Shown: piece after piece, positions 32,204 through 41,166 of the stretch
Position numbering within the stretch: the first letter of the stretch is position 1
How the letters are laid out: each line of letters begins with the position of its first letter
Source of the DNA: Leptospira harrisiae
Lineage (GTDB): Bacteria > Spirochaetota > Leptospiria > Leptospirales > Leptospiraceae
Assembly (NCBI RefSeq): GCF_002811945.1
Contig: NZ_NPDX01000001.1
Span: 1,868,501-1,932,500 of the forward strand
DNA: 64,000 nt
Reading direction: 5' to 3'
The notes under the pieces: model-generated
Databases searched by the model: none
What the model was told of the DNA's origin: nothing
What the model saw: the letters and a program-made list of their open reading frames with translations, nothing else
Translations under genes and position numbers: made by a program

Positions 32204-33007
32204 TTACAACCAGTTTGCGGATTTAGGTATATATGCTTCAGGCATTGTTTTCTTAAAGAAATTAATCTTAGACGCAAACAAATTAAAATAAAATATATGC
32301 CTTAGAGCAGCAATCCCATCCTTCCATGTTATTTTTTTTCCTTCTAAGTAATTTCTAGGATAATAGGAAATTGGAAATTCTTGAACGCGAATTTTCAACC
32401 TAGCTAGCTTTGCGGTAATTTCAGGCTCAAAACCAAAACGGTTGGATTCCAGATTAATGTTTTGTATGATATCTGATCGGAACACTTTGTAACAAGTTTC
32501 CATATCGGTCAAATAAAGACCGCTTAGAAAATTAGATAAAATCGTCAGAAAGCGATTCACTAGATAGTGAAATGTTCGATGGACTTGTCTTCCATCTTTT
32601 TTGAATCTAGACCCAAAAACTACATCAGCCTTGTTTATCAAAATAGGATTTACTAACATAGCTATCTCATCCATGTCGTATTCGAAATCGGCATCTTGCA
32701 CAAGAATGATATCTCCACTTGCTTCATGGATACCTCTGCGAAGAGCCGCACCTTTTCCTTGATTTTCAGTTTGCTGTAGTATTTTTACATGTCGAGTTTG
32801 GAAGGAGAAATTCTCAAGAATTGAAAATGAATGGTCTTTCGAACAATCATCGACAAACACAAGCTCCTTTTCAGAAGGGAGAATGAGTTTATCAATACGT
32901 GCTAAAAACTCTTCTAGGTGAGAGGCTTCGTTGTAGATCGGAATGATGAGGGAAATAAGTAATTTTGGTGTGCCGGTTGCTTTCTTTTTTGCCTTCGGAA
33001 GTGCCAT
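32204..33007 (-). CDS. GT2 glycosyltransferase (DPM1-like)
   Basis: This 267-residue enzyme has the DPM1-type GT2 domain: SLIIPIYNEASHLEEFL, FVDDCSKDHS, and QDADFEYDMDE as the metal-binding acidic motif, followed by VVFGSRF and DMETCYKVFR. There is no C-terminal membrane anchor, so it is probably peripheral. It is the first gene of the block after the terminator at about 33.3 kb and may work with the GtrA-methyltransferase fusion 14 bases downstream. Confidence 0.85.
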   Translation of the reverse strand: MALPKAKKKATGTPKLLISLIIPIYNEASHLEEFLARIDKLILPSEKELVFVDDCSKDHSFSILENFSFQTRHVKILQQTENQGKGAALRRGIHEASGDIILVQDADFEYDMDEIAMLVNPILINKADVVFGSRFKKDGRQVHRTFHYLVNRFLTILSNFLSGLYLTDMETCYKVFRSDIIQNINLESNRFGFEPEITAKLARLKIRVQEFPISYYPRNYLEGKKITWKDGIAALRHIFYFNLFASKINFFKKTMPEAYIPKSANWL

Positions 33008-33226
33008 GCGGATATAAGACCATATCGTATCCGCAGGGCAAGCGAATATTCAAAAAATGGGCTGATTAAAATTTGAGAAGAGAGTGGGCCAACCACAATG
33101 AATTCGTTTTTCTGAAAACCTAACGCAAATTGGAGGGGAATGGATCATAGCCCAAAATACAAAGATTCTAAAATCTAAGCCAGCCTATAGGGAAGCTAAT
33201 AAAAAGGGTAACAAAACAAAGATTTG

Positions 33227-33255
33227 ATTATGCCGACCCTTGCTGGTGCAGACAA
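33227..33255 (-). promoter_or_regulatory. Candidate sigma70 promoter for the 33-24.7 kb block
   Basis: On the minus strand TTGTCT (33250-33255) and CATAAT (33227-33232) are separated by exactly 17 bases. The transcript would begin near 33220, leaving a leader of about 210 bases before the GT2 start at 33007, in which I see no gene. The -35 overlaps a CCTTG/CAAGG inverted repeat. Confidence 0.55.
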
Positions 33256-33273
33256 GGTAAATTGTCGACGAAG

Positions 33274-33295
33274 GATGGCGAAAGTCTTTCGCATC
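33274..33295. repeat. Dyad with GCGAAA/TTTCGC arms upstream of the promoter
   Basis: GCGAAA (33278-33283), GTC, TTTCGC (33287-33292) form a perfect stem, extended by GAT and ATC with one extra base. It sits between the terminator and the candidate promoter, at about -55 to -75 relative to the predicted start, so it could be an operator or a second hairpin. Confidence 0.4.
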
Positions 33296-33303
33296 TTAAA
33301 TAC

Positions 33304-33339
33304 AAAAAACAACCACCTGATAACAGGAATTAAGGTGGT
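33304..33339 (-). terminator. Intrinsic terminator of the upstream polysaccharide operon
   Basis: On the minus strand ACCACCT (33333-33339) and AGGTGGT (33312-33318) form a 7-bp stem with a 14-base loop, followed directly by TGTTTTTTG. It lies 31 bases after the last gene of the operon (stop at 33370). It marks the boundary between the two polysaccharide transcription units. Confidence 0.72.
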
Positions 33340-33369
33340 GGGTAAAGGTCGGTAGAAATTGAGCAAATG

Positions 33370-34131
33370 TCACTTAGTTTTATATTTTCGTAAACCAAGT
33401 AAACCGTGAATTGCAGTAAGAATCAGTGCGTAAAGAAAAGACAGTTTTTCCCGGTTTTTTAACATTCGAAAATGAGCCAACATCACTTTTTTCTTGTTAG
33501 ATGTTGCTGCGCCACGACGAACCCGGTACTGTGCTAAAATCTCAGAATTGGCAAAGGCAAGTTTCCCTTCCCTCAGAATATCTAACCAAAGCGCATAATC
33601 ATCTCGAAGGCTTTTTAAGGAAGGATCGAAGTATTTTTTCCCAACACTTGGTACATGATAGATTGCAGTAAGTAAACCGACTCGATTGTAATGTAACAAA
33701 TTAGCGTATGTGTATGATTTGGATTTCACTAAAAATGGCTCACAAAATTCAAATCCGTTTTCATCAATAATTCGATAAGAAGCAAAAGAAAAAGGCGAAT
33801 GATTCTTTTCCATAAAAGGGATCATTTTTTCTAAAAAATCTGGTTCCCAAAGATCATCTGCATCTAAAAAAGCGATGTATTCTCCTGTTGCTAATTTAAT
33901 ACCCGTATTACGGGTATCAGCTGATCCAGAATTTTTTTCCTTTTGAATAAAACGAATTCGTGAATCTGACTTTGCAATTTTTTGAGCTAGAACTGGAGTT
34001 TGATCTTTGGAACAATCATCAACGAGTAGAAGTTCCCAGTCCTGAAAACTTTGATTTAACAAAGATTTTACAGAATCCTCTAAATAAGAAACTGCGTTAT
34101 AGGCGGGCATGATAACTGAAACTTTTGGCAT
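33370..34131 (-). CDS. GT2 glycosyltransferase
   Basis: The 253-residue cytoplasmic enzyme starts with the GT2 motif SVIMPAYNAVSYLEDSVKSL, has LVDDCSKDQT, and FLDADDLWEPDFLEKM as its DxD motif. The region SLRDDYALWLDIL carries the conserved acidic pair of the acceptor site. The layout is that of TuaG/WcaA-type enzymes building O-antigen or teichuronic chains. It is the last gene of the operon before the terminator. Donor and linkage cannot be read from sequence. Confidence 0.86.
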   Translation of the reverse strand: MPKVSVIMPAYNAVSYLEDSVKSLLNQSFQDWELLLVDDCSKDQTPVLAQKIAKSDSRIRFIQKEKNSGSADTRNTGIKLATGEYIAFLDADDLWEPDFLEKMIPFMEKNHSPFSFASYRIIDENGFEFCEPFLVKSKSYTYANLLHYNRVGLLTAIYHVPSVGKKYFDPSLKSLRDDYALWLDILREGKLAFANSEILAQYRVRRGAATSNKKKVMLAHFRMLKNREKLSFLYALILTAIHGLLGLRKYKTK

Positions 34132-34185
34132 AATTAGAACTTAAAAACCCAGACTAATAAAACTAAAGAAAAAGAAAAGTCAGAA

Positions 34186-35310
34186 TTACTGCGCAGATTG
34201 TTTGTTAATAAATTTTTCTGCACAATCGAGAGCTTCTTCAATGATATTGTGCATATCTAAATATCGATAGGTTGCAAGGCGCCCAAGGAATGTAACATTA
34301 GATAAACGAGTTACTTCTAACTCATATTCTTTCAATATTTTCATATCAGAATCCAGACGTTTCGGGTAATATGGGATGTCCCTCTCTTCCGTTTCCTTAC
34401 TGTACTCTTCAAAATAGATGGTTTTTTCGTGTGTTTCCCATGGAGTAAAATGTTTATGTTCATGAACCCGAGTAAAAGGTACTTTTTCATCAGCATAGTT
34501 CATAACTGGATTGCCTTGGTAGTCTCCCTCAGCACGATGTTCTTTAAAATAGACCGTTCGGTAACCCAACCTCCCATGCCGAAAAGAAAAATAAGCATCA
34601 ATGGGGCCTGTATAAAATATATGATCATAACCCAAAGTGGAATCAGACTCGCCAAAAAAACGTTTCCCTAACTGGATTTTTATATTTGGATGGTTAAACA
34701 TATTTTGGATGACAGAAGTATAACCATCTACAGGAATTCCTTGAAATACATCGTTATAATAGTTATCATCATAATTAAATCGAACAGGTAATCTTTTTAA
34801 AATTGATGCAGGTAGATTCCGCGGTTCTGTCCCCCATTGTTTTTTGGTATAACCGTAAAAAAATGCCTTATACAATTCCTCACCAACAAACTTCTTTGCT
34901 TGGTCTTCAAACGTTTTTGGATCTTCAATCGAAGAATCACCTTTGGACTTTATCCAATTTTTTGCTTCTTCTGGACCAAATGCCTTTCCGAAAAATTGAT
35001 TGATCGTATGTAAATTAATCGGCATGGAATAGACCTGACCCAAATAAACCGACTTCACCCGATTGACAAATGGTCGGAATGTTCCAAATGTATTAACATA
35101 GTTCCAAACTTTTTCATTACTGGTATGAAAGATATGCGGTCCATAACGATGCACCATCACATTGGTTTCAGTATCCCTTTCCGTATGACAATTTCCACCA
35201 ATATGGTTTCTCTCATCGATCACATCGATTGTATAATTTCCAGTTTTGGCAAGTGTATTGGCAATGACGGCACCAGAAAACCCAGCACCAACAATTAATA
35301 TTTTTTTCAT
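34186..35310 (-). CDS. glf: UDP-galactopyranose mutase
   Basis: This flavoenzyme converts UDP-galactopyranose to UDP-galactofuranose. The 374 residues match the family. The FAD-binding GAGFSGAV is at residues 8-15, NHIGGNCHT is the family's conserved flavin loop, and VHRYGPHIFHT carries the conserved active-site His. KKQWG and the C-terminal LGRLATYRYLDMHNIIEEA complete the signature. Galactofuranose is therefore expected in the polysaccharide, and at least one neighbouring transferase should use it. The start overlaps the upstream GT2 gene by four bases. Confidence 0.97.
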   Translation of the reverse strand: MKKILIVGAGFSGAVIANTLAKTGNYTIDVIDERNHIGGNCHTERDTETNVMVHRYGPHIFHTSNEKVWNYVNTFGTFRPFVNRVKSVYLGQVYSMPINLHTINQFFGKAFGPEEAKNWIKSKGDSSIEDPKTFEDQAKKFVGEELYKAFFYGYTKKQWGTEPRNLPASILKRLPVRFNYDDNYYNDVFQGIPVDGYTSVIQNMFNHPNIKIQLGKRFFGESDSTLGYDHIFYTGPIDAYFSFRHGRLGYRTVYFKEHRAEGDYQGNPVMNYADEKVPFTRVHEHKHFTPWETHEKTIYFEEYSKETEERDIPYYPKRLDSDMKILKEYELEVTRLSNVTFLGRLATYRYLDMHNIIEEALDCAEKFINKQSAQ

Positions 35311-36236
35311 AAAACTCGATTTGGTAATATTCTTAAAAATTGGAAGATAAGAGCCTTTAATAAAAAACGAAGTTTCACATTAATAAACGAAATTAGCTTA
35401 AGGAAACTAGAAGTAGATTCTAAACTACATTTGGAGCCTAAATACAGAACAATATGTTTCCACTGAGACTCAGTCCAAGAAATAGAAATTAATTTTTCAA
35501 TAAAACGATTGGAGTACATTTTTCCTTCATGAAACACCAAACGACATTCTCTTGCGAATTCAATATCTGTATCTAAAAATTTGGCCATAATTTGTTCAAG
35601 CTCGGCAACGCCCCTACCCACATTTTTAGTCGACAGACCACCAAGTGAATAATGAACCACCGACTCCTTCAACTGGCGACCAAAATATCCTTTTTGTATA
35701 ACACGAAACATAAAATCGACATCCGCTGAATATTTGTATTGAATATTAAATCCACCTAATTTCGTATAAATGGATTTTTTGCAAAGATAAGCCTGATGAT
35801 TGGAAGGATTTCCAACAAAATAATCGAAATCAGTTAATGTTTTTGGTCTCCAAACTTTCAAACCAAATAACATACTGGCTGAACCACAAACATAATCGCA
35901 TTTTTCATCTACGGTAGATTTTACCAATTTTTCTAATGCATATTCATCTAAAAAATAATCGTCTGCATTGAGAAAAAGAATCCATTCACCCTTGGCCAAA
36001 GGAAGAGTTCGGTTCATCGCATCATAAACACCAGAATCACTTCCTGAGTAAAAACTAATCTGGCTTTTAACCGCTTCTAGTCGTTCCACAGTTCGATCTG
36101 TACTCAATCCATCCCAAACGAGAACTTCAAAATTAACGTTTTTTTGGGACAAAGCAGAATGGATGGTTCTTAAAATCGTATCTTCCGCATTACGAACTAC
36201 GGTGATGATTGTCACTAAAGGTTTTTTAGATATCAT
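35307..36236 (-). CDS. GT2 glycosyltransferase (WcaA/colanic-acid type)
   Basis: The 309-residue protein begins with the GT2 fold: TIITVVRNAEDTILRTIHSAL, WDGLSTDRT, SGSDSGVYDAMN and FLNADDYF as DxD. SGSDSGVYDAMNR is characteristic of the subgroup acting in O-antigen and colanic acid synthesis. It is linked by four-base overlaps to glf on one side and a GT4 gene on the other, suggesting translational coupling; it is a candidate galactofuranosyltransferase by position only. Confidence 0.87.
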   Translation of the reverse strand: MISKKPLVTIITVVRNAEDTILRTIHSALSQKNVNFEVLVWDGLSTDRTVERLEAVKSQISFYSGSDSGVYDAMNRTLPLAKGEWILFLNADDYFLDEYALEKLVKSTVDEKCDYVCGSASMLFGLKVWRPKTLTDFDYFVGNPSNHQAYLCKKSIYTKLGGFNIQYKYSADVDFMFRVIQKGYFGRQLKESVVHYSLGGLSTKNVGRGVAELEQIMAKFLDTDIEFARECRLVFHEGKMYSNRFIEKLISISWTESQWKHIVLYLGSKCSLESTSSFLKLISFINVKLRFLLKALIFQFLRILPNRVL

Positions 36237-37441
36237 AGACCTTCACTTAACATTTGGTATATGCGAATATGTTCATCAGCACATTGATCCCAAGAAAATT
36301 TCTTCACTTGTTTGTATCCTTTTTGAACCAATTCATTACGAGTTTTTCCAGAATCTATAAGTTCCAACAATTTGGATTCTAAATCAAATATGTCCTGAGG
36401 ATCAAAGAAAGCGGCTGCATCTCCTGTAACCTCATGGAATACATCAATCCCACTGCAAAGAACAGGGCAACCCACAGACATTGCCTCTAGTAATGGGATT
36501 CCAAATCCTTCATACAAAGAAGGATAAACAAATAACTTTGCATTTTCATAAAAATTTGCTAGTGAAGATTCGGAAGTAAAAGAAACTTGGTGAACCCATT
36601 CATTTAGTTTATATTTTTGTATCCATTTTTTTTCAGAAGAAGAAAACTTACCTCCACCAGCACAAACCAAATGAATTTTTCTAGACTTGGATAACTGATA
36701 AAATGCATCCAAAAGTAATTTAAAATTTTTATAATCGGCACGGTTCCCAACAAACAATATATAGTCCTCAAATGGAAGAGACCTGGACGTTCTTTGTTCC
36801 CGAGAAAGATCTCCTGCTAAATAAACCACAGAAACTTTTTTTTCTGGAATATTTTGATATAACTTCAATAAGTCTTTTTTAGTGGTTTCTGAAATACATA
36901 TGATATGTGCTGCTGCCTCACATAAATCCTTTCTATTTTTAAGTATAAAATTCGAAGACCCATAGTATTCAGGAAAAAGTTCATGTACACAATCATAAAC
37001 AGTAATTACCATCTTCGTTCGACTGGCTTCTAAACTAGGCAAATAATAACTCTGAAAGTATGTCGGATGAAATACAGAATACTTATTGTTTACTAAAGAT
37101 TCATTCACATTCGAATTTAGATTTTCAATTTGATTCCGAAGACTTCGTTTCAAAATTCCACTTTCTCTTTTAGTAAAAAATTCGGGAATCGGCTGGCGAA
37201 AAAAAACAAATACAAAACAAATCCACCGATAGATTGTAAAAATGGAGAAAAAGCCAGGCAAATTTACCTGGTTTCTGGAAATAGGATCTCTTAAAATTCC
37301 CTTTGCATAATCTTCTACAGAAACAGAAGTATCAAAATTGATATTAAGTTCCTTCAATCTGCGTATTGTTTCTAAAAAAATTTTAGAAATTCCGCCAAAT
37401 CTATTTTGGAAAAAAATTTGATGATCAAACAATACTTTCAT
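36233..37441 (-). CDS. GT4 (GT-B fold) glycosyltransferase
   Basis: The 402-residue protein has two Rossmann-like halves. The C-terminal half contains DYILFVGNRADYKNFKLLLD (donor-binding strand and conserved Lys region) and LYEGFGIPLLEAMSVGCPV, where E-x7-E is the retaining GT4 nucleotide-sugar motif. The N-terminal half binds the acceptor. No membrane span is evident. The family includes mannosyl- and rhamnosyltransferases of O-antigen clusters. It overlaps the next gene's start by 17 bases. Confidence 0.88.
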   Translation of the reverse strand: MKVLFDHQIFFQNRFGGISKIFLETIRRLKELNINFDTSVSVEDYAKGILRDPISRNQVNLPGFFSIFTIYRWICFVFVFFRQPIPEFFTKRESGILKRSLRNQIENLNSNVNESLVNNKYSVFHPTYFQSYYLPSLEASRTKMVITVYDCVHELFPEYYGSSNFILKNRKDLCEAAAHIICISETTKKDLLKLYQNIPEKKVSVVYLAGDLSREQRTSRSLPFEDYILFVGNRADYKNFKLLLDAFYQLSKSRKIHLVCAGGGKFSSSEKKWIQKYKLNEWVHQVSFTSESSLANFYENAKLFVYPSLYEGFGIPLLEAMSVGCPVLCSGIDVFHEVTGDAAAFFDPQDIFDLESKLLELIDSGKTRNELVQKGYKQVKKFSWDQCADEHIRIYQMLSEGL

Positions 37442-38729
37442 TAAACTTTTGATACGCTGTTTTAGTTAAACTTGCAGTATGTTTCCAAGAAAATGTTTTG
37501 GACCGACTAAGCGCTTTTAAAGATAATGCTTTCCTAAGTTCACTATCGCCAAGCATTTTCTCCATGTTTGTCACTATCGAATTCAGATTATATGGATCTG
37601 TATACAGCCCAGCATCACCTACTACTTCTGGTAAGGACGATACATTAGAAACAAGGATAGGTAAACCGCACTGCATTGCTTCAAGCGGCGGCAACCCAAA
37701 ACCTTCATAAAAGGAAAGGTAAACGAAAAATTTTGCTCCAGAATAAATGAATGATAATTTTTCATCCGGAACAAATCCGAGAAAAACAACTTTCTCTTGA
37801 AATGAATTGGGAAACTCCTTAGAAATTTCCTCCAAATTCTCACCCCAACCTTTTCCACCTAACAAAACTAATTTTAAATTTGGATTTGTCTTTAGACTAG
37901 GTAAACTTAAAAAAGCCCGTATAATTGATTTTAAATTCTTTCTAGGTTCCAAAGTTGCCACACTCAGAACGTAATCACCATCACTTAAATTATACTGCTT
38001 TAATTCTTTCACCAAAAGATCCCGAGATTCAATTTGGTAAAAAAAATGAGAAGCAGCAAGAGGAGTAACAGTAATCTGCTTATCACTCAAACCCAAATCA
38101 GATTCCAAAAGATCAACTTTACTATGTTCTGAAATTGTAATGATATTTGTATCCCGGGTTAAATCCCGAATCAATTTCCAAACAACATCATCTTTATTTC
38201 CGATAAAGAATTCAGGATATTTAATAGAAATTAAATCATAGATGGTTATGACTTTCGAAATTTTTGAATTCTGAATGTATTTGGGAATTGGAAGAAAGGT
38301 GCTATGGAAAACAAACTGATTGGAAAGAAAATCATTAGGAATTGGATAAAGATAACTAGATAGACCAAACAACAGAAGAAAAGGATAGCTAAAAAGTTTG
38401 TAGAAAAGAAGCAGGATTGATGAAAGTTTTGGAAATTTTTTTAGATCCAACTGTTTGTAAATCAAAAGATAAATTTGGAACAATTTATCTTTTGATTTGT
38501 TGGACGAATCAGGAATCAGAAGTTGATTTTTGGGTAAGTTTATGTTTTGATTTTTTAAATAAACTTTGAGATCCGTAATATTTCCGTGAATCGAAGTTAG
38601 GTATAAGTCAATCTCCGGATCGTTTATAAACTGGAATAACAAATTCTCAATAACGCGAAAAATTCCAGTTTTGGCCTTATTGCTACGCACAGACCAAGCA
38701 AGAACGGATACATCAAAGATAAGCTTCAA
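37425..38729 (-). CDS. GT4 (GT-B fold) glycosyltransferase
   Basis: The 434-residue protein is similar in build to the neighbouring GT4 enzyme. [20 protein letters not shown] holds the donor-site Arg-Lys pair and [19 protein letters not shown] carries the E-x7-E motif. The N-terminal half ([22 protein letters not shown]) resembles that of mannosyltransferases with a TGI(G/F)R motif at the acceptor site. It overlaps both neighbours by 17 bases, an unusual symmetrical overlap that implies co-translation. Confidence 0.88.
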   Translation of the reverse strand: MKLIFDVSVLAWSVRSNKAKTGIFRVIENLLFQFINDPEIDLYLTSIHGNITDLKVYLKNQNINLPKNQLLIPDSSNKSKDKLFQIYLLIYKQLDLKKFPKLSSILLLFYKLFSYPFLLLFGLSSYLYPIPNDFLSNQFVFHSTFLPIPKYIQNSKISKVITIYDLISIKYPEFFIGNKDDVVWKLIRDLTRDTNIITISEHSKVDLLESDLGLSDKQITVTPLAASHFFYQIESRDLLVKELKQYNLSDGDYVLSVATLEPRKNLKSIIRAFLSLPSLKTNPNLKLVLLGGKGWGENLEEISKEFPNSFQEKVVFLGFVPDEKLSFIYSGAKFFVYLSFYEGFGLPPLEAMQCGLPILVSNVSSLPEVVGDAGLYTDPYNLNSIVTNMEKMLGDSELRKALSLKALSRSKTFSWKHTASLTKTAYQKFNESIV

Positions 38730-38943
38730 ATTCTAAAAACTCTTTTTGGTTTGAAGGAATGTCTAATTCACTAAAAAGGTATTCCATTTCTACAAGATCT
38801 GTTATAACAAAACTTTTTTTTACATGTTCATTAAAACAAATTATTTTTTTGATTTTACCCTGCTCTAACGAAAAAATCTGAATCATTCTTTCGCCATAAG
38901 GCAACCATACATATTTTTTTATATAACTTAACTGATCACTCAT
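38713..38943 (-). CDS. Small conserved-position hypothetical protein
   Basis: This 76-residue open frame fills the space between two glycosyltransferase genes. It begins two bases after the upstream stop and overlaps the downstream GT4 gene by 17 bases, which is why I treat it as real. It is acidic at the C terminus, with no signal peptide, membrane span or known motif. It might be a modulator of a neighbouring transferase or a small partner subunit. I do not recognise the family. Confidence 0.5.
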   Translation of the reverse strand: MSDQLSYIKKYVWLPYGERMIQIFSLEQGKIKKIICFNEHVKKSFVITDLVEMEYLFSELDIPSNQKEFLEFEAYL

Positions 38944-38945
38944 AT

Positions 38946-39860
38946 TTAACGATACACAATTCCAAGTAAAAAACTATAAAACCTAATTAGTATTTTAAAA
39001 ACAACATTACCTCGAATTGTAGGAAATCGGTCCGCTAACCGATAATTTGCGTAATGAAATAACCAGTGTTTGGATGTTTTTCCAACCACCCTCTTCTGCA
39101 TTTGAATGATCTCACTATGTACTTTTAAGTTTTGGCTGGTTTTTGTATTTTCATGAATTCTTGTACATGCCAAAACTTCAGGCAAAAAATAGAATGAATT
39201 ATTTTTGGCGATTCGTAACCAATATTCGTAGTCCATACAGAATCCAAGAGATTCATTCAAAAAACCAACAGAAGACAAAACTTCTTTTTTTAAAAAAACT
39301 GTAGGTTGGCAAATGATACAATAATCTATCAAACGTTCCAAGGAAAATGGTTCAATAGGGTAAACTTCTATGAGTTTGTCTTCTTTATCAATGTGCAATC
39401 CAATTCCAAATAGGCCAATTTCCTCTCTTTCACTCAAAGACTTGTATGCTTTACTCAGTGCGTTCGGAAGATAAATATCATCAGAATTTAACCAAGCGAT
39501 GACAGAGCCAACTGCAAGTTTCCACCCTTTGTTTATGGCATGTGTTTGCCCATTGTCCTTTTCGGATACCCAACGATAGCTGATGCCAAGACAGTTTGTA
39601 TTTTGATTACCATGATTTTTTACCGTTCGAAACGATAGCTCACCATACCTGCCACTCAATTCACCTGCTTGAATCAAATTTGCATATTTTTGTATGATAC
39701 TAACCGAGTTATCTTTCGATCCCCCGTCCATCACGACTAAGTCAATATAAAATGTTCCAAACTGTGTTACTATAGAATTTAGTGTCCGCTCAATAAACTC
39801 ACCTTGGTTATAAGAAGGAGTGACAATGGAGATGATTTTAGATGCTTCAATTTCTTTCAT
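38946..39860 (-). CDS. GT2 glycosyltransferase
   Basis: The 304-residue protein has the GT2 start SIVTPSYNQGEFIERTLNSI, VMDGGSKDNS, SEKDNGQTHAINKGW and WLNSDDIYLPNAL as the DxD-equivalent motif. The C-terminal part has FCMDYEYWLRIAKNN, the acceptor-side acidic motif. SYNQGEFIERTLNSI is common in O-antigen rhamnosyl- and galactosyltransferases. It is followed by the small gene at 38713-38943 in the same transcript. Confidence 0.87.
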   Translation of the reverse strand: MKEIEASKIISIVTPSYNQGEFIERTLNSIVTQFGTFYIDLVVMDGGSKDNSVSIIQKYANLIQAGELSGRYGELSFRTVKNHGNQNTNCLGISYRWVSEKDNGQTHAINKGWKLAVGSVIAWLNSDDIYLPNALSKAYKSLSEREEIGLFGIGLHIDKEDKLIEVYPIEPFSLERLIDYCIICQPTVFLKKEVLSSVGFLNESLGFCMDYEYWLRIAKNNSFYFLPEVLACTRIHENTKTSQNLKVHSEIIQMQKRVVGKTSKHWLFHYANYRLADRFPTIRGNVVFKILIRFYSFLLGIVYR

Positions 39861-39872
39861 ACGATTTTAGTT

Positions 39873-41108
39873 TCAATCAAAAGGATAAAATTGTGGTTTA
39901 TGCCAATCCCAGATTCTTTCAGGGGTATCATTAATATCACCACCTCTGATATTCCACAATTGGGTATTCTTTGAGACAGCCGCAGAGAATTGTACCAAAA
40001 ACGATATAATTATTAGAAACAAGAAACTTACTTTAAATATGTAAGAATGGTTAAATCTCTTAATAGTGAAACATAGCAGTAGTCCAAAAAAAGGCACAAC
40101 ATCTGTCATAAATCTAGGACCGACAGAATGACCTGCCCACCAATGTGGAAATGTTGAAATCACAAATATATGCGAACAAATAATGGAGACCGCAAGAAAA
40201 ATCAACGAATCATTTCGCCGTTTAACAAAAAAAAATGCAAGGAAGGCAAACAAAAGAAAGGGAGACCAAATAAAAAATCCTCTATTGGGACTAAAAAGAT
40301 TTCCAATGACTGCAGTTTTCAAAAGGTTAAAATTTACAGACAATCTAGCAGTACGATAGTAAGGATGCACAAAGTCACCAAAAACCCAATAATTGAACAA
40401 GAAAAATGATGCCATGGCAAGAATAACAGCTAAACCGTAATTTAATCTCTCTTTTCGAAAATTAAATAATACGAATAAAGAAATCAAAAAAAGAGAAATT
40501 ATATTTGTTGGTCGCACTGCATAGGCAAAAACCAAAACAATTCCCAACAGTGGAAGAATACGTTTATTCCTACGTAAAGAATAAACCAACAAAAATAAAG
40601 AAAGCGATATTAAAAGTATACTTCCTGAATGTTGCCACAAAGCACGACTTGCAGATGTAAACAAAGGAGTGCATAACCCCATTGATATAGTTAGAAGCGC
40701 TGCCCAGCGACGGGAAACGAAAAAGCAAAACAAAATATACAAGAAATAAAGTGCAACTATAACCAAAACGGATGCACAAAGTAATTCAATATGCTTATGA
40801 TAGCGAAAAAATAAAAATTCACTTAAAAATGGCTTAATAGCGCCAATGATAGGAAGCACTAAAAAAGTAATACCATAAGGAAAGTAATTATAATAATGCC
40901 CATTAATTTTAATCGCAGCATATGAGTCTTTCAAACCATAAGTGATAAATTCATCTAAATTTACATTAAATTCAGTCAAAATACTCAAGCAGGTCGGAAT
41001 TATCCAAAACGAATCATGCGTACCCATAGGTCTCGTTAGCATAAAAAGTAAAAATACGAGCCCAAGACCAAATATAACCCAAATATGTTTTTTAAATTTT
41101 TTTAACAT
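39873..41108 (-). CDS. Multi-pass membrane protein, GT-C-like
   Basis: The 411-residue protein has about ten spans. After the first span come TRPMGTHDSFWIIPTCLSIL and FNVNLDEFITYG, acidic loops in the place of GT-C catalytic residues; FPYGITFLVLPIIGAI follows. It is shorter than the GT-C-like proteins at 18-30 kb and lacks a long periplasmic domain. It lies in a run of cytoplasmic glycosyltransferases, so it might instead polymerise or modify the finished repeat outside. The glycosyltransferase role is inferred. Confidence 0.55.
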   Translation of the reverse strand: MLKKFKKHIWVIFGLGLVFLLFMLTRPMGTHDSFWIIPTCLSILTEFNVNLDEFITYGLKDSYAAIKINGHYYNYFPYGITFLVLPIIGAIKPFLSEFLFFRYHKHIELLCASVLVIVALYFLYILFCFFVSRRWAALLTISMGLCTPLFTSASRALWQHSGSILLISLSLFLLVYSLRRNKRILPLLGIVLVFAYAVRPTNIISLFLISLFVLFNFRKERLNYGLAVILAMASFFLFNYWVFGDFVHPYYRTARLSVNFNLLKTAVIGNLFSPNRGFFIWSPFLLFAFLAFFFVKRRNDSLIFLAVSIICSHIFVISTFPHWWAGHSVGPRFMTDVVPFFGLLLCFTIKRFNHSYIFKVSFLFLIIISFLVQFSAAVSKNTQLWNIRGGDINDTPERIWDWHKPQFYPFD

Positions 41109-41166
41109 GAGAACCGACTAAATGCAAGATGCAACACAAATCCAAAGTATATAGATAACTCATATT

